From contig CAMTXO010000001.1 in the NCBI GenBank assembly GCA_947085845.1, positions 62,001 to 126,000 of the forward strand: a DNA stretch of 64,000 nucleotides, written 5' to 3'. Shown here piece after piece: positions 35,311 through 43,504 of the stretch; the first letter of the stretch is position 1, and the number at the start of each line of letters is the position of its first letter. The notes under the pieces were generated by a model. It searched no databases and had not been told where the DNA came from. It worked only from the letters and a program-made list of their open reading frames with translations. The position numbers and the translations under genes are program-made. Source of the DNA: JACPYF01 sp947085845 (lineage in GTDB: Bacteria > Patescibacteriota > Saccharimonadia > Saccharimonadales > Saccharimonadaceae).

Positions 35311-36342
35311 TTATTGTGGGGTTTCTTCTTGAGCTGAAAGAGTAGAGAAAATAGCGCTCGCAGTTCGTGCATACTCGGCTCTTTTTTCAACTTCATCCAA
35401 CTCTCGACGAAGTTCGCTGACGACCGGATTAATGTTCTTGTCTTCAAGTGCCGCAAGTTCACGCCCAAAACTCTTTGGGTCATCTGCTGGGAGTGCTGCA
35501 TCCATATATGGCCACGACCTACCTCCGGAAACTTGGCCTATAGGCAGGAAACTCAAGTCAGGTATATACAGTTGGCTAGCAGCTTCCGCAGCTGCAACTT
35601 CATATTCCCGCACCTGTTCACGTGATTTTTTGAAAGCCTTAGCCACCTTACTTGCTTTGATAGTAGAGTACAAAGTTAGATTCTCGAGCATTTCTTTATC
35701 TTCTATTGCCACAGCGTCAAGTATGGAAGTAATCTCGACCGCACGAAGTAATTGTGTTTCTGTCATCTCTGTCATCTCTTTATCGCTGTAACATCTGTCT
35801 TTGGCTGAGTCGACAATACCGCCGTACTTTGCACGAAGCAGGGTATTGTTCAGAAGATAGTACACAAGTGGATAAAATTCAGACATCTCATTACTCGCCA
35901 AACCGTCTTTTAAATCAGAGAGAATCGCAGGCTTGCCTTCAACTAATACAACTTCGTCCTCATCGGTTATACCGTAGTCTGCTACAACCCTGTCAGCTTC
36001 CATTCCTTTGGCGCGCTTACCTGCAAGCACAAGACCGTTCCTTAGAGCATCATGAACATTCAGTCCTTCGTAAAGACTTACACTTAAAGATGTAAGCTCC
36101 TCAAACCCTGAAGTGTCGCCACCAAATACAACTTTTTTATCGTCAATATCATGACAGATAGTATACCCACACTGAGCACCTTGTTCGCCGACACGGGTAA
36201 CTTTTAAAGCAACCTCACTAATAGTCCGTCCGGGACCACCGTTAGCCGATGTTTCTCTTTGCTTAACGGACACAATGCCTACATCAAGCCCAGCCTGATT
36301 TTCGTCGAACTCCTTGTAAATAACTTTTTCTCTATCTGCCAT
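35311..36342 (-). CDS. Hypothetical protein
   Basis: 343 residues, soluble. The N-terminal half (1-150) is mixed alpha/beta with a GGDTSGFEELTSLS stretch; the C-terminal half is helical and acidic, ending in a likely coiled coil (about 285-335). No family recognised. Its promoter fits TTGCAC-17 nt-TAGACT on the minus strand upstream of the Shine-Dalgarno CGGAGA. With the phosphoesterase it interrupts the atp cluster. Confidence 0.65.
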   Translation of the reverse strand: MADREKVIYKEFDENQAGLDVGIVSVKQRETSANGGPGRTISEVALKVTRVGEQGAQCGYTICHDIDDKKVVFGGDTSGFEELTSLSVSLYEGLNVHDALRNGLVLAGKRAKGMEADRVVADYGITDEDEVVLVEGKPAILSDLKDGLASNEMSEFYPLVYYLLNNTLLRAKYGGIVDSAKDRCYSDKEMTEMTETQLLRAVEITSILDAVAIEDKEMLENLTLYSTIKASKVAKAFKKSREQVREYEVAAAEAASQLYIPDLSFLPIGQVSGGRSWPYMDAALPADDPKSFGRELAALEDKNINPVVSELRRELDEVEKRAEYARTASAIFSTLSAQEETPQ

Positions 36343-36425
36343 TTTTTCTCCGTTCTTATTTCTACTTTCCAGTCTAGACCTCTATAAAACCACGTGCAAG
36401 CATGAGCTTTTTACAAAAATGTAAA

Positions 36426-36452
36426 GGGGAGGAGCATTACTGCTCACTCCCC
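36426..36452 (-). terminator. Terminator ending the atpI-atpB unit
   Basis: Stem GGGGAGGAGCA / TGCTCACTCCCC (one bulge) followed on the minus strand by TTTACATTTTTG. The stop codon of the 36437 gene lies in its loop. Confidence 0.8.
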
Positions 36453-36649
36453 GAATGACCGCCTTGGCCATATTCTGCATTAACTTTGGCGCGTGCTTTG
36501 GCTGCTGCTTTTTCGATCTTTTCATCAGTCCAGGGCAGTACCCAGTTTTTTGCGAGCCACCAAAAACCCCAGAACCAAGCAGCCATTACTACAACCAAAA
36601 TTAATACTACTAACCAGACAGTTGGTACAGTCACCGTAAAGGCAAACAC
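36437..36649 (-). CDS. Small single-span membrane protein
   Basis: 70 residues: an N-terminal tryptophan-rich helix (about 9-32) and a charged, helical cytoplasmic tail (DEKIEKAAAKARAKVNAEYG). Start is GTG; a TATAAT lies about 55 nt upstream. Sits right after atpB and before a terminator. The layout recalls a very short b-like stalk subunit, but similarity is too weak to call. Confidence 0.55.
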   Translation of the reverse strand: MFAFTVTVPTVWLVVLILVVVMAAWFWGFWWLAKNWVLPWTDEKIEKAAAKARAKVNAEYGQGGHSGSEQ

Positions 36650-36732
36650 ACTAACACCACCCTTTGTGTACGAACCTTCAGCTTGTTGCCAAAAGTATAT
36701 AACTCATATTATATCATTTACAAACAAGCAAA

Positions 36733-37524
36733 TTAATGTGTCGTTTTTGCGTGTTGCTCGTCACCATGATGTGCAACCGCCAAACTAACAAAGACGGTTG
36801 TCAGCATAAAGAACACATATGCCTGAATAGCACCCATGAAAATTTCAAATAACATAAAAGCGGGTAGTGTTAAAGGTGCCAGGTAACTACTGAGATACCC
36901 AACCATCAGTAGTAGTACTTCGCCGGCAAAAACGTTGCCAAATAAACGTAGCGATAGGGCAGTGCCCCTAGAAAATTCTGCTATAAATTCTAGTATGCCT
37001 TCGAATGCGCCAGTTGGGTCTTTTATAGGGTTACGAAGATATCGCCTTACGTTACCAAATACACCGTGCACGCGTATTGCATAGATCTGTGCCATAACCA
37101 TACTAATAATAGCCAGTGCAAACGTGACATTCATATCCGACGGCAGTGGACGTAGCAACGGAGTGCCATGATATGTCACTGCGTCACCGACAAACGGCAG
37201 TACACCGAGCCAATAGTTAATAATGATACAAAAGAACATTGTAATAACTAGCGGTGCTAGTCGTCGTGCTGTTTGCTTTTCAGGAATAACTTGCTCGATT
37301 GTGCCTAATAATATTTCGTAACCCCATTGAATAGCAAGGACTAATTTATTCGTCCGTTTCCTTTTCACCGAAAATGCGACGTACAGTAGCAACGCCAGAA
37401 CAATACTATAACCAACCAAGCCAAGTAGCATTGAGTTGGTGATTGGCACTCCGGCAACTGTAAAAATAGTCTCGGACGCTAGACTAATGTGCGGCTTTTC
37501 CGCGGCAAAGATAGCTAGGTTCAT
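36733..37524 (-). CDS. atpB: ATP synthase subunit a
   Basis: Stationary proton channel. 263 residues with five to six helices; the essential arginine lies in SRGTALSLRLFGNVFAGEVLL, and the late helix ends GAIQAYVFFMLTTVF. Start overlaps atpI by 4 bp (ATGA). Separated from the rest of the complex by about 2.3 kb and three unrelated genes. Confidence 0.95.
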   Translation of the reverse strand: MNLAIFAAEKPHISLASETIFTVAGVPITNSMLLGLVGYSIVLALLLYVAFSVKRKRTNKLVLAIQWGYEILLGTIEQVIPEKQTARRLAPLVITMFFCIIINYWLGVLPFVGDAVTYHGTPLLRPLPSDMNVTFALAIISMVMAQIYAIRVHGVFGNVRRYLRNPIKDPTGAFEGILEFIAEFSRGTALSLRLFGNVFAGEVLLLMVGYLSSYLAPLTLPAFMLFEIFMGAIQAYVFFMLTTVFVSLAVAHHGDEQHAKTTH

Positions 37525-37760
37525 TTTTCAACACCTTTCAGTTGTATATAGATAAGCCCCAAACAAACCGCGACACCCACAATAACTCCAACAAGAGTCC
37601 ATAGTGGCTTTGTATTGTAAGCACTATCAGCCCACAAGCCTAATGCCAATCCCACTAGTGTAGGAACAAACATCCGCCATGTAGTATCCGCGACCGTACC
37701 AAACAACACCAAAACATCATTGGCATTCGGTACGGTGGATTTTTTTGCTTTTTTACTCAT
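37521..37760 (-). CDS. atpI: AtpI/AtpZ-like ATP synthase accessory protein
   Basis: 79 residues with two membrane helices (about 28-47 and 53-74) separated by a short loop with WADSAYNTKP; helix pattern, size and position before atpB match AtpI/AtpZ proteins, which help assemble the c ring or carry magnesium. ATG 37760 preferred over GTG 37763. An extended -10 (TGC-TACAAT, 37775-37780) leaves a leader of about 7 nt. Confidence 0.8.
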   Translation of the reverse strand: MSKKAKKSTVPNANDVLVLFGTVADTTWRMFVPTLVGLALGLWADSAYNTKPLWTLVGVIVGVAVCLGLIYIQLKGVEK

Positions 37761-37810
37761 CACTTAATCATTCTATTGTAGCAAATACCTCTATTCCTGA
37801 AAAGAAAAAA

Positions 37811-37838
37811 TCCCCTCAACGTTCAAGTTGAGGGGATA
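37811..37838 (-). terminator. Intrinsic terminator containing a stop codon
   Basis: Stem TCCCCTCAAC / GTTGAGGGGA; on the minus strand it runs into TTTTTC. The TGA of the 37816 gene and its last codons form part of the stem. Confidence 0.9.
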
Positions 37839-38244
37839 GGGCTTCGTCTGAGGCAAAGAACCTCTCTCCAGTGATAAGCCATTTCAGCCAGTTGGCTGGA
37901 AGATATAACACCAGGTAGACAGAGAGCCACACAACAAAAGCCGCACAGCCTACTACGAGAAATACTGGCCAAAAAGGAGACAGCAAGAGCATCACAACAG
38001 CCTCTTTATCAAGCAACGGCTCACCCGAACTCGGCAAACCGCCATCGAAAAATGCTGTCGCAACAGGCCATACAAGCACAATCAAACAGCCTACAAATCC
38101 CCAAAAAGTAGGGGAGCTGTACCCCTCGCGAAAAAGAGTTGCGAGTACGTAGCTAACGACAACAAACTCTGTCGCAACAAAAGGGAAAAACAGCGCCCTA
38201 GCCACAGCCCTGAGACTGATACTTACTCTGTTTACGAACGTCAT
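37816..38244 (-). CDS. Three-helix membrane protein cassette
   Basis: 142 residues with hydrophobic segments at about 18-36, 47-66 and 86-115 and a short soluble end. No family recognised. Shine-Dalgarno GGAGG before the ATG; full consensus promoter and tight terminator make it a one-gene unit between atpI and the ribonucleotide reductase genes. Codon style resembles the 28530 gene. Confidence 0.65.
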   Translation of the reverse strand: MTFVNRVSISLRAVARALFFPFVATEFVVVSYVLATLFREGYSSPTFWGFVGCLIVLVWPVATAFFDGGLPSSGEPLLDKEAVVMLLLSPFWPVFLVVGCAAFVVWLSVYLVLYLPANWLKWLITGERFFASDEALSPQLER

Positions 38245-38297
38245 ACAGACCTCCAGAAGTACGTTCTCTTGAGCCTTTGCCCAAAAGTAATAACAAA

Positions 38298-38326
38298 ATT
38301 ATAAAACTTTGCACAAACTAAGTCAA
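38298..38326 (-). promoter_or_regulatory. Consensus promoter of the 37816 gene
   Basis: Minus-strand TTGACT (38321-38326), 17-nt spacer, TATAAT (38298-38303). It is almost a copy of the promoter layout at 29437-29465. Confidence 0.85.
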
Positions 38327-38351
38327 TGATAGACGGCAGCTCATTTGAGAG

Positions 38352-38357
38352 TATAAT
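38352..38357 (+). promoter_or_regulatory. -10 box of the glutaredoxin gene, leaderless type
   Basis: TATAAT, 7 nt before ATG 38365. It rules out the longer in-frame start at 38326. Confidence 0.65.
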
Positions 38358-38364
38358 AAAGTAC

Positions 38365-38631
38365 ATGAACGGAGAGGTAAAAACAAAAGTCACTATATAC
38401 AGCACAACTTGGTGTGGTTTTTGCCATAGTTTAGAACAGTATTTAGACAACAAAAAAGTATCGTACACCGTAAAAGACATAGAAAAAGACGAATCTGCAT
38501 ACAATGAACTCATGGAAGCAATTGGTGGTAGTGGTAATTTCCGAGGAGTGCCTACGAGTACCATTAATGGTGAAATAGTTGTGGGTTTTGACCGTCCAAA
38601 AATAGACGCTGCACTGGCTAAAAGCAACTAG
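38365..38631 (+). CDS. Glutaredoxin / mycoredoxin-like protein
   Basis: 88 residues with the thioredoxin fold: VTIYSTTWCGFCHS carries the CGFC active site, GVPTSTING the cis-proline region, and VGFDRPKI the C-terminal strand. It lies just before the ribonucleotide reductase genes, so reduction of that enzyme (directly or through its tail peptide) is the likely role. WCGFC is closer to mycoredoxin than to classical NrdH. Start chosen from the -10 spacing. Confidence 0.88.
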   Translation: MNGEVKTKVTIYSTTWCGFCHSLEQYLDNKKVSYTVKDIEKDESAYNELMEAIGGSGNFRGVPTSTINGEIVVGFDRPKIDAALAKSN

Positions 38632-38684
38632 TTTTACCCACCTAACAGATACGGAATCGTTGTAAATTCTAAAGCATAAAACCG

Positions 38685-38714
38685 TTGACAATAGCATATA
38701 TAGGGTATTACTAT
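38685..38714 (+). promoter_or_regulatory. Promoter of the nrd operon
   Basis: TTGACA (38685-38690) with TACTAT (38709-38714), 18-nt spacer. Confidence 0.7.
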
Positions 38715-38720
38715 GGAACA

Positions 38721-38849
38721 TAAGCGCTAGATATAGTATGTAGAAACGCATGAACTATCTCGCCTGAAGGCACTATAGGGGTATAGCCAAGTCTTCCACC
38801 ACTGTTACGGCAGGTGTGTACAATACAAAAAATAGGAGGGTCACCAAAA
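38721..38849 (+). promoter_or_regulatory. Structured leader of nrdA
   Basis: A leader of about 130 nt with helices AGATATAGTATG / GCATGAACTATCT (imperfect, 38729-38760) and GGC-CTATA / TATAG-CC around a GGGG loop, then CACC/GGTG. Ends in AGGAGGG (38834-38840), 9 nt before the GTG. No NrdR box pair or known riboswitch core was recognised. Confidence 0.5.
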
Positions 38850-41252
38850 GTGGACATTCAAGTCACAAAAATTGACGGTAGTCGGCAACCTTATAATGCA
38901 GACAAGATCAACCGAGCGTTAGAGAGAGCAACGCGCGGTCTTGATGATCAAATATCAAAAGTAATCCAAGTCGCAACTGAGGTAAGCCTCACACTATTCG
39001 ACGGCATTACAACAACTCAACTAGATGAAGCAGTAATACATGCAGCTTTGCAAAACGTCAAAGACGACCCTGACTTTGACATCATCGCAGCACGATTACT
39101 ACTAAAAACTATTTACAAAAATGTTCTTGGTGACTACGAATCTGATGAAGAACTCATAGCACTTCACCAAAAGAATTTTGCATCCTACATACGTTTAGGG
39201 GTGAAGGACAAGCTTCTTGACAAGCGCATGGGCGACGCAAAGTTATTTGACCTCAAAAAACTTGCTGCAGCGCTTGACCCAAGTCGAGACAACCTTATGA
39301 AGTACCTCGGCGTTATCACTAGCAAAAACCGTTACGCACTTCGCAAACAAGACGGCGAACCTATTGAAACACCGCAGTACACAATGATGCGCATCGCAAT
39401 GGGCCTTAGTTTTAATGAAAAGAACCCAACCAATGCAGCTTTGGAATTCTACGATCGCATGAGCAGCTTCGACTACGTACCCGGTGGCTCAACAAGAGTG
39501 AACGCAGGAGGTGCTTTCCCGCAGCTCAGCAACTGTTTCGTCATGGAGACGCAAGATGACATGGATTCTATTGCAAAGACCGTCAGCGACGTCATGTGGA
39601 TCTCTAAGGGCACAGGTGGCATCGGCTTGAGCATGAACAAGCTCCGCGCCGAAGGTTCGCCAGTAAAAAGCACCAACACAGTATCTACTGGACCTATTCC
39701 ATTTATGAACGTGGTTGATGCGGCCCTACGTGCTGTTAGCCGAAAAGGCAAAAAAGCCGGAGCATTAGCATTCTATATGGAAAACTGGCACCTTAACTTC
39801 CCACAATTTCTTGACCTCAAACAAAACTCTGGCGACCCATACCTTCGTGTACGAACCGCCAACACTGCTGTTTGGATGTCAGATGAATTCATGAAACGTG
39901 TCGACAACGACGAAGATTGGTATCTATTTGACCCAGCCGACACGCCAGACCTGTGCGAACTATATGGTAGTGATTTCAGCAAACGCTACGCTGAATATAT
40001 TGCCCTAGCCGAAGCAGGTGAGATTCGAACTTTCGACAAAATCAAAGCTCGTGAACAATTCCGCCAAATCCTCATCGTCCTTCAGGCAACTTCACATCCT
40101 TGGCTAACCTGGAAAGACACTATCAACGTTCGCGCACTCAACAACAATACCGGTACAATCCACCTGTCTAACCTATGTACTGAAATAACTTTGCCACAGG
40201 ATAAAGACAACACAGCAGTGTGCAACCTTGTCAGCATGAACCTTTCGGCACATTTACTGCTCGACAAAAGAGACTTCGACTGGAAGCGACTGGAGCGAAG
40301 TACTCGTTCAGCAATTCGTCAGCTCGACAATCTAGTCGATATTACCAACACACCAGTAAAAGAAGCGATGCATTCAAACAAGCAAAACCGTGCAGTTGGA
40401 CTAGGCGTTATGGGCTTCACCGATGTTATCGAAAAGCTTGGCTATTCATACGAGTCCGAAGAAGCCTACGATTTAATCGATCAACTTGTAGAGTTCATTA
40501 GCTATCAGGCGATCGATGAAAGCGCAGAACTTGCGAAAGAGCGTGGATCATACCCAATGTTCAAAGGCTCTGGCTGGAGCAAAGGCCTGATTCCACTCGA
40601 CACAGTCGAGCTAGCAAGTATCGACCGTGGCGTTGGTATAGACATCAACCGTACAACTCGCCTAGATTGGGCAAAACTACGTAAAAAAGTCAAAAAAGGT
40701 ATGCGTAACGCAACATTGATGGCTATCGCACCAACAGCAAACATCGCACACGTCGCAGGGACAACTCCAGGTCTTGACCCACAGTTCTCACAAATCTTCT
40801 CACGATCGACTCTAAACGGTAAGTTCCTAGAAGTTAATGTGAACTTGGTTAACGACCTCAAAGCTCTCAACCTTTGGACCCAGGTAAAAGATGACGTACT
40901 GGCACAGCAGGGAGATCTCACAAAAATTGACTCCATTCCGCAACATATTAAAGACGTCTACAAAACGAGCTTCCAATTGGCTCCAGACGCATTTATCGAA
41001 GTGGCAGGCCGAGCTCAAAAGTGGGTAGACCAGGCTATTTCACGCAACATGTATCTAGAGACTCGTGATATTGACGATATGGTAAGTATTTACTCAAATG
41101 CCTGGAAAAAGGGGCTAAAAACAACTTACTATCTACACGTCAAACCACGACATCAGGCCGAGCAGAGTACAACAAAAGTTAACAAGTCAGAAGCAATTGC
41201 TAAATCCAGCTCAAGCGGGTCAGGGTTTGGTTTTGGCTCCAGAGCAAGATAA
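38850..41252 (+). CDS. nrdA: Ribonucleoside-diphosphate reductase, catalytic subunit without C-terminal cysteines
   Basis: 800 residues. N-terminal ATP-cone (VTKIDGSRQPYNADKINRAL) for allosteric control, then the ten-stranded barrel: first active-site Cys in LSNCFVMET, radical Cys in HLSNLCTEI, partner Cys in TAVCNLVSMNL, and a tyrosine pair in TTYYLHV. The C-terminus ends SGSGFGFGSRAR with no cysteine pair, which class I enzymes need to be re-reduced. A separate 59-residue gene 32 nt downstream ends in CDGC. GTG 38850 chosen over 38814 because AGGAGGG precedes it. Confidence 0.96.
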   Translation: MDIQVTKIDGSRQPYNADKINRALERATRGLDDQISKVIQVATEVSLTLFDGITTTQLDEAVIHAALQNVKDDPDFDIIAARLLLKTIYKNVLGDYESDEELIALHQKNFASYIRLGVKDKLLDKRMGDAKLFDLKKLAAALDPSRDNLMKYLGVITSKNRYALRKQDGEPIETPQYTMMRIAMGLSFNEKNPTNAALEFYDRMSSFDYVPGGSTRVNAGGAFPQLSNCFVMETQDDMDSIAKTVSDVMWISKGTGGIGLSMNKLRAEGSPVKSTNTVSTGPIPFMNVVDAALRAVSRKGKKAGALAFYMENWHLNFPQFLDLKQNSGDPYLRVRTANTAVWMSDEFMKRVDNDEDWYLFDPADTPDLCELYGSDFSKRYAEYIALAEAGEIRTFDKIKAREQFRQILIVLQATSHPWLTWKDTINVRALNNNTGTIHLSNLCTEITLPQDKDNTAVCNLVSMNLSAHLLLDKRDFDWKRLERSTRSAIRQLDNLVDITNTPVKEAMHSNKQNRAVGLGVMGFTDVIEKLGYSYESEEAYDLIDQLVEFISYQAIDESAELAKERGSYPMFKGSGWSKGLIPLDTVELASIDRGVGIDINRTTRLDWAKLRKKVKKGMRNATLMAIAPTANIAHVAGTTPGLDPQFSQIFSRSTLNGKFLEVNVNLVNDLKALNLWTQVKDDVLAQQGDLTKIDSIPQHIKDVYKTSFQLAPDAFIEVAGRAQKWVDQAISRNMYLETRDIDDMVSIYSNAWKKGLKTTYYLHVKPRHQAEQSTTKVNKSEAIAKSSSSGSGFGFGSRAR

Positions 41253-41284
41253 TTAATAAAAACAAAATAACGGGGGTAAAAATT

Positions 41285-41464
41285 ATGAGCACAAACAACA
41301 CACAACAAGAGACACAAGAAGAAATCGAACTACGAATGAAGATCATTCAAGAAGCAATGGCTGAAGCCCAAAAACAGGGCTCTCAAACATTCTCCAGCAA
41401 CAATATCAACATGGACGCCTTGGTTGACCCACAAGAAGGCCTCATCTGCGACGGTTGCGAGTAG
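41285..41464 (+). CDS. Stand-alone NrdA C-terminal redox tail (proposed)
   Basis: 59 residues: an Asn/Gln/Glu-rich N-terminus, a helix (EEIELRMKIIQEAMAEAQKQ), a flexible linker and the terminal DPQEGLICDGCE. A CxxC at the extreme C-terminus is what class I NrdA proteins carry on their swinging arm, and the NrdA here lacks it. The gene has its own Shine-Dalgarno (CGGGGG, about 41271-41276), is in a different frame from nrdA, and lies 6 nt before nrdB. Identity as the missing tail is inference from position and sequence. Confidence 0.75.
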   Translation: MSTNNTQQETQEEIELRMKIIQEAMAEAQKQGSQTFSSNNINMDALVDPQEGLICDGCE

Positions 41465-41470
41465 GCTATT

Positions 41471-42472
41471 ATGACAAAAACAAAAGGCATACTAGGAACC
41501 GGCATTCAGGATGGCTTGCGATTAAAACCAGTTCGCTACCAATGGGCATATGACCTATACGAACAAGCAGTTGCAAACACCTGGTTTCCAAACGAAATCC
41601 AATTAGGACAAGATGTCGCTGATTGGCGCAAAATGAGTGACGAAGAAAAACATGCTGTCACGTTTTTGATGAGTTATTTCAACCCTAATGAGCTACTCGT
41701 CAACAAAGCTCTAGCCTTTGGTGTATACCCCTATATCAACGCGCCAGAAGCACACATGTATCTAGCAAAACAGATGTGGGAAGAAGCCAACCACTGTATG
41801 GCTTTCGAATATGTCCTAGAAACATTCCCAGTAGATCGTGAAAACTCTTATGACGCACATATCAATGTGCCATCTATGGCTAAAAAAGAAGAGTTTGAGG
41901 TCAAATACATCAAGCGTATGACCGAGGAACAAATTGATATTACTAGCACAGAAGGAAAGAAAGACTTTGTACGAAACCTTGTGGCATATAACATCATCCT
42001 CGAAGGCCTCTGGTTCTACAGCGGCTTTATGGTAGCCCTCAGCTTCCGCCAACGCAACCTACTACGTAACTTTGGTAGTTTGATTGACTGGGTAGTTCGT
42101 GATGAAAGCCTGCATCTAAAATTTGGTATCAACCTTATCCTTACTGTCCTGGATGAAAATCAAGATCTTCAAACAGAAGAATTCGCTGCCGAAATTAAGC
42201 AAATGATTATCGATGGTGTAGAGATGGAAGAACAATACAACAAAGATCTATTGCCAAACGGTATCTTGGGACTCAATGCTGACTACATCAACCAATACGT
42301 CAAATACCTTGCCGATCGTCGTCTAGAAGAGCTTGGTTTTGAGCCTCACTACAAAGTCAGCAACCCAGCAAAATGGATGGCTGCGGCTAACGACACCCTA
42401 GAACTCGTTAACTTCTTTGAAAGCACAAATACTAGCTACGAAGTCAATGCTGGCGGTAGCAAAAAGAAATAA
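41471..42472 (+). CDS. nrdB: Ribonucleotide reductase radical subunit, class Ic type
   Basis: 333 residues. Metal ligands E74, E105, H108, E178, E212 and H215 show exactly the spacing I recall for Chlamydia trachomatis NrdB (E89, E120, H123, E193, E227, H230). The position of the radical tyrosine is Phe112 (EANHCMAF), and the first ligand is Glu rather than Asp. This is the class Ic signature, in which a Mn/Fe centre stores the oxidising equivalent instead of a tyrosyl radical. C-terminus ends in a glycine/lysine tail. Confidence 0.93.
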   Translation: MTKTKGILGTGIQDGLRLKPVRYQWAYDLYEQAVANTWFPNEIQLGQDVADWRKMSDEEKHAVTFLMSYFNPNELLVNKALAFGVYPYINAPEAHMYLAKQMWEEANHCMAFEYVLETFPVDRENSYDAHINVPSMAKKEEFEVKYIKRMTEEQIDITSTEGKKDFVRNLVAYNIILEGLWFYSGFMVALSFRQRNLLRNFGSLIDWVVRDESLHLKFGINLILTVLDENQDLQTEEFAAEIKQMIIDGVEMEEQYNKDLLPNGILGLNADYINQYVKYLADRRLEELGFEPHYKVSNPAKWMAAANDTLELVNFFESTNTSYEVNAGGSKKK

Positions 42473-42477
42473 AAATC

Positions 42478-42987
42478 ATGCAAAACATTCTCGGTGATTT
42501 TGAAACAAAAATCGCAAATATTAACGATGCCCTAGTTCAAAGCAATATTGCACCAAATGAACTATCCCAGCTTGATCACCTTGCATACCGAGTTGAAACT
42601 TTCGATAGATACCAGGAGATGAAAGAAACACTCGCAAATATCGCCCTCAAACTAGATGAAACTATGGTAGCCGGACGTCCTATCGCTGTATTTGAACTTT
42701 ACGAATATATACAGGCAGGTAACTGGACCATACCGTATATTGAATTACCCGCACCAAAAGATGGATCCCCATATGAAGATGGACTGGAGCATGCTGAGTT
42801 TGTAGTTGTAGGTAGCCTTGATCAATTCCAAAAAAGACATCAGGAACTCCCTTTTATTACAAAAGCTCTCGACCGTACTCTCAATCCAGAGCTGGGGCTA
42901 AAAACTGATAGAGCAGCCATAAAATTTCACGAACAACCAATAGGTGCGGTGGTCCGAATCGAGCAACGACTTGCAAAATCTCAATAA
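42478..42987 (+). CDS. yecM: YecM-family VOC-fold protein
   Basis: 169 residues matching the YecM pattern: LDHLAYRVET, the GRPIAVFEL strand, IELPAPKDGSPYEDGLEHAEFV, and ALDRTLNPELGL near the end. Conserved His/Glu positions suggest metal binding; the function is not settled. It follows nrdB by 5 nt with no promoter between, so it is in the nrd transcript. Confidence 0.85.
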   Translation: MQNILGDFETKIANINDALVQSNIAPNELSQLDHLAYRVETFDRYQEMKETLANIALKLDETMVAGRPIAVFELYEYIQAGNWTIPYIELPAPKDGSPYEDGLEHAEFVVVGSLDQFQKRHQELPFITKALDRTLNPELGLKTDRAAIKFHEQPIGAVVRIEQRLAKSQ

Positions 42988-43143
42988 TAAGTCTTGATTA
43001 GTCTTGTTTTTCTATGATAGTATTGTGTTAGAGAAGTGGGAGGTTTTTCACTACTCTGCACGCAACGGCAGTACTGTGGCAACTGCCTAGACTCTTCGGA
43101 GTAGATGCGCCAACATCCGCAGCCCGCAGTACATACCCACTCC

Positions 43144-43425
43144 ATGATAGCCCCCAAAAAGGGCAGTCTCATACGAATGACCCCACCAGGTCATGACGGC
43201 GTTACAGTCCTCTGTAGCGATCATGGAGTGGGGCACTTTTACAAGATTCTTTCGAGACCGGTAAGTCTCGAAAGAAATACAGCAAATCTTGAGTTGACTG
43301 AACGGTTCGGTATCGGCACCACTTTACCCGACCGCAAAAAACAAGCTATTGAACTGGTAGGATGTGCGTACTCCGACGCATCCAATGATCTGGCCCTCAA
43401 TAGACCGAGGCTTTCACGGAGATAA
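43144..43425 (+). CDS. Possible small protein overlapping RNA region B
   Basis: 93 residues if ATG 43144 is used, 82 from ATG 43177. The C-terminal half (LPDRKKQAIELVGCAYSDASNDL) looks protein-like, but neither start has a Shine-Dalgarno, ATG 43144 lies within the 13-bp stem, and the first third coincides with the cloverleaf. Either the gene is controlled by the structure or the frame is fortuitous. Confidence 0.3.
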   Translation: MIAPKKGSLIRMTPPGHDGVTVLCSDHGVGHFYKILSRPVSLERNTANLELTERFGIGTTLPDRKKQAIELVGCAYSDASNDLALNRPRLSRR

Positions 43426-43504
43426 AAACTCCAAAAGTACTCGGGAACGTCAACAATGACACTGCTGGATGTCACTCGCTCCCGTTACGGGGAGCACCAC
43501 ATCA

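Noticed and set aside
38241..38751. Minus-strand open frames over the glutaredoxin gene
   Set aside because: Shadows of a clearly recognisable CGFC glutaredoxin on the plus strand.
38814..38849. Longer NrdA start at GTG 38814
   Set aside because: It lies upstream of the AGGAGGG that correctly spaces GTG 38850, and the added residues do not extend the ATP-cone.
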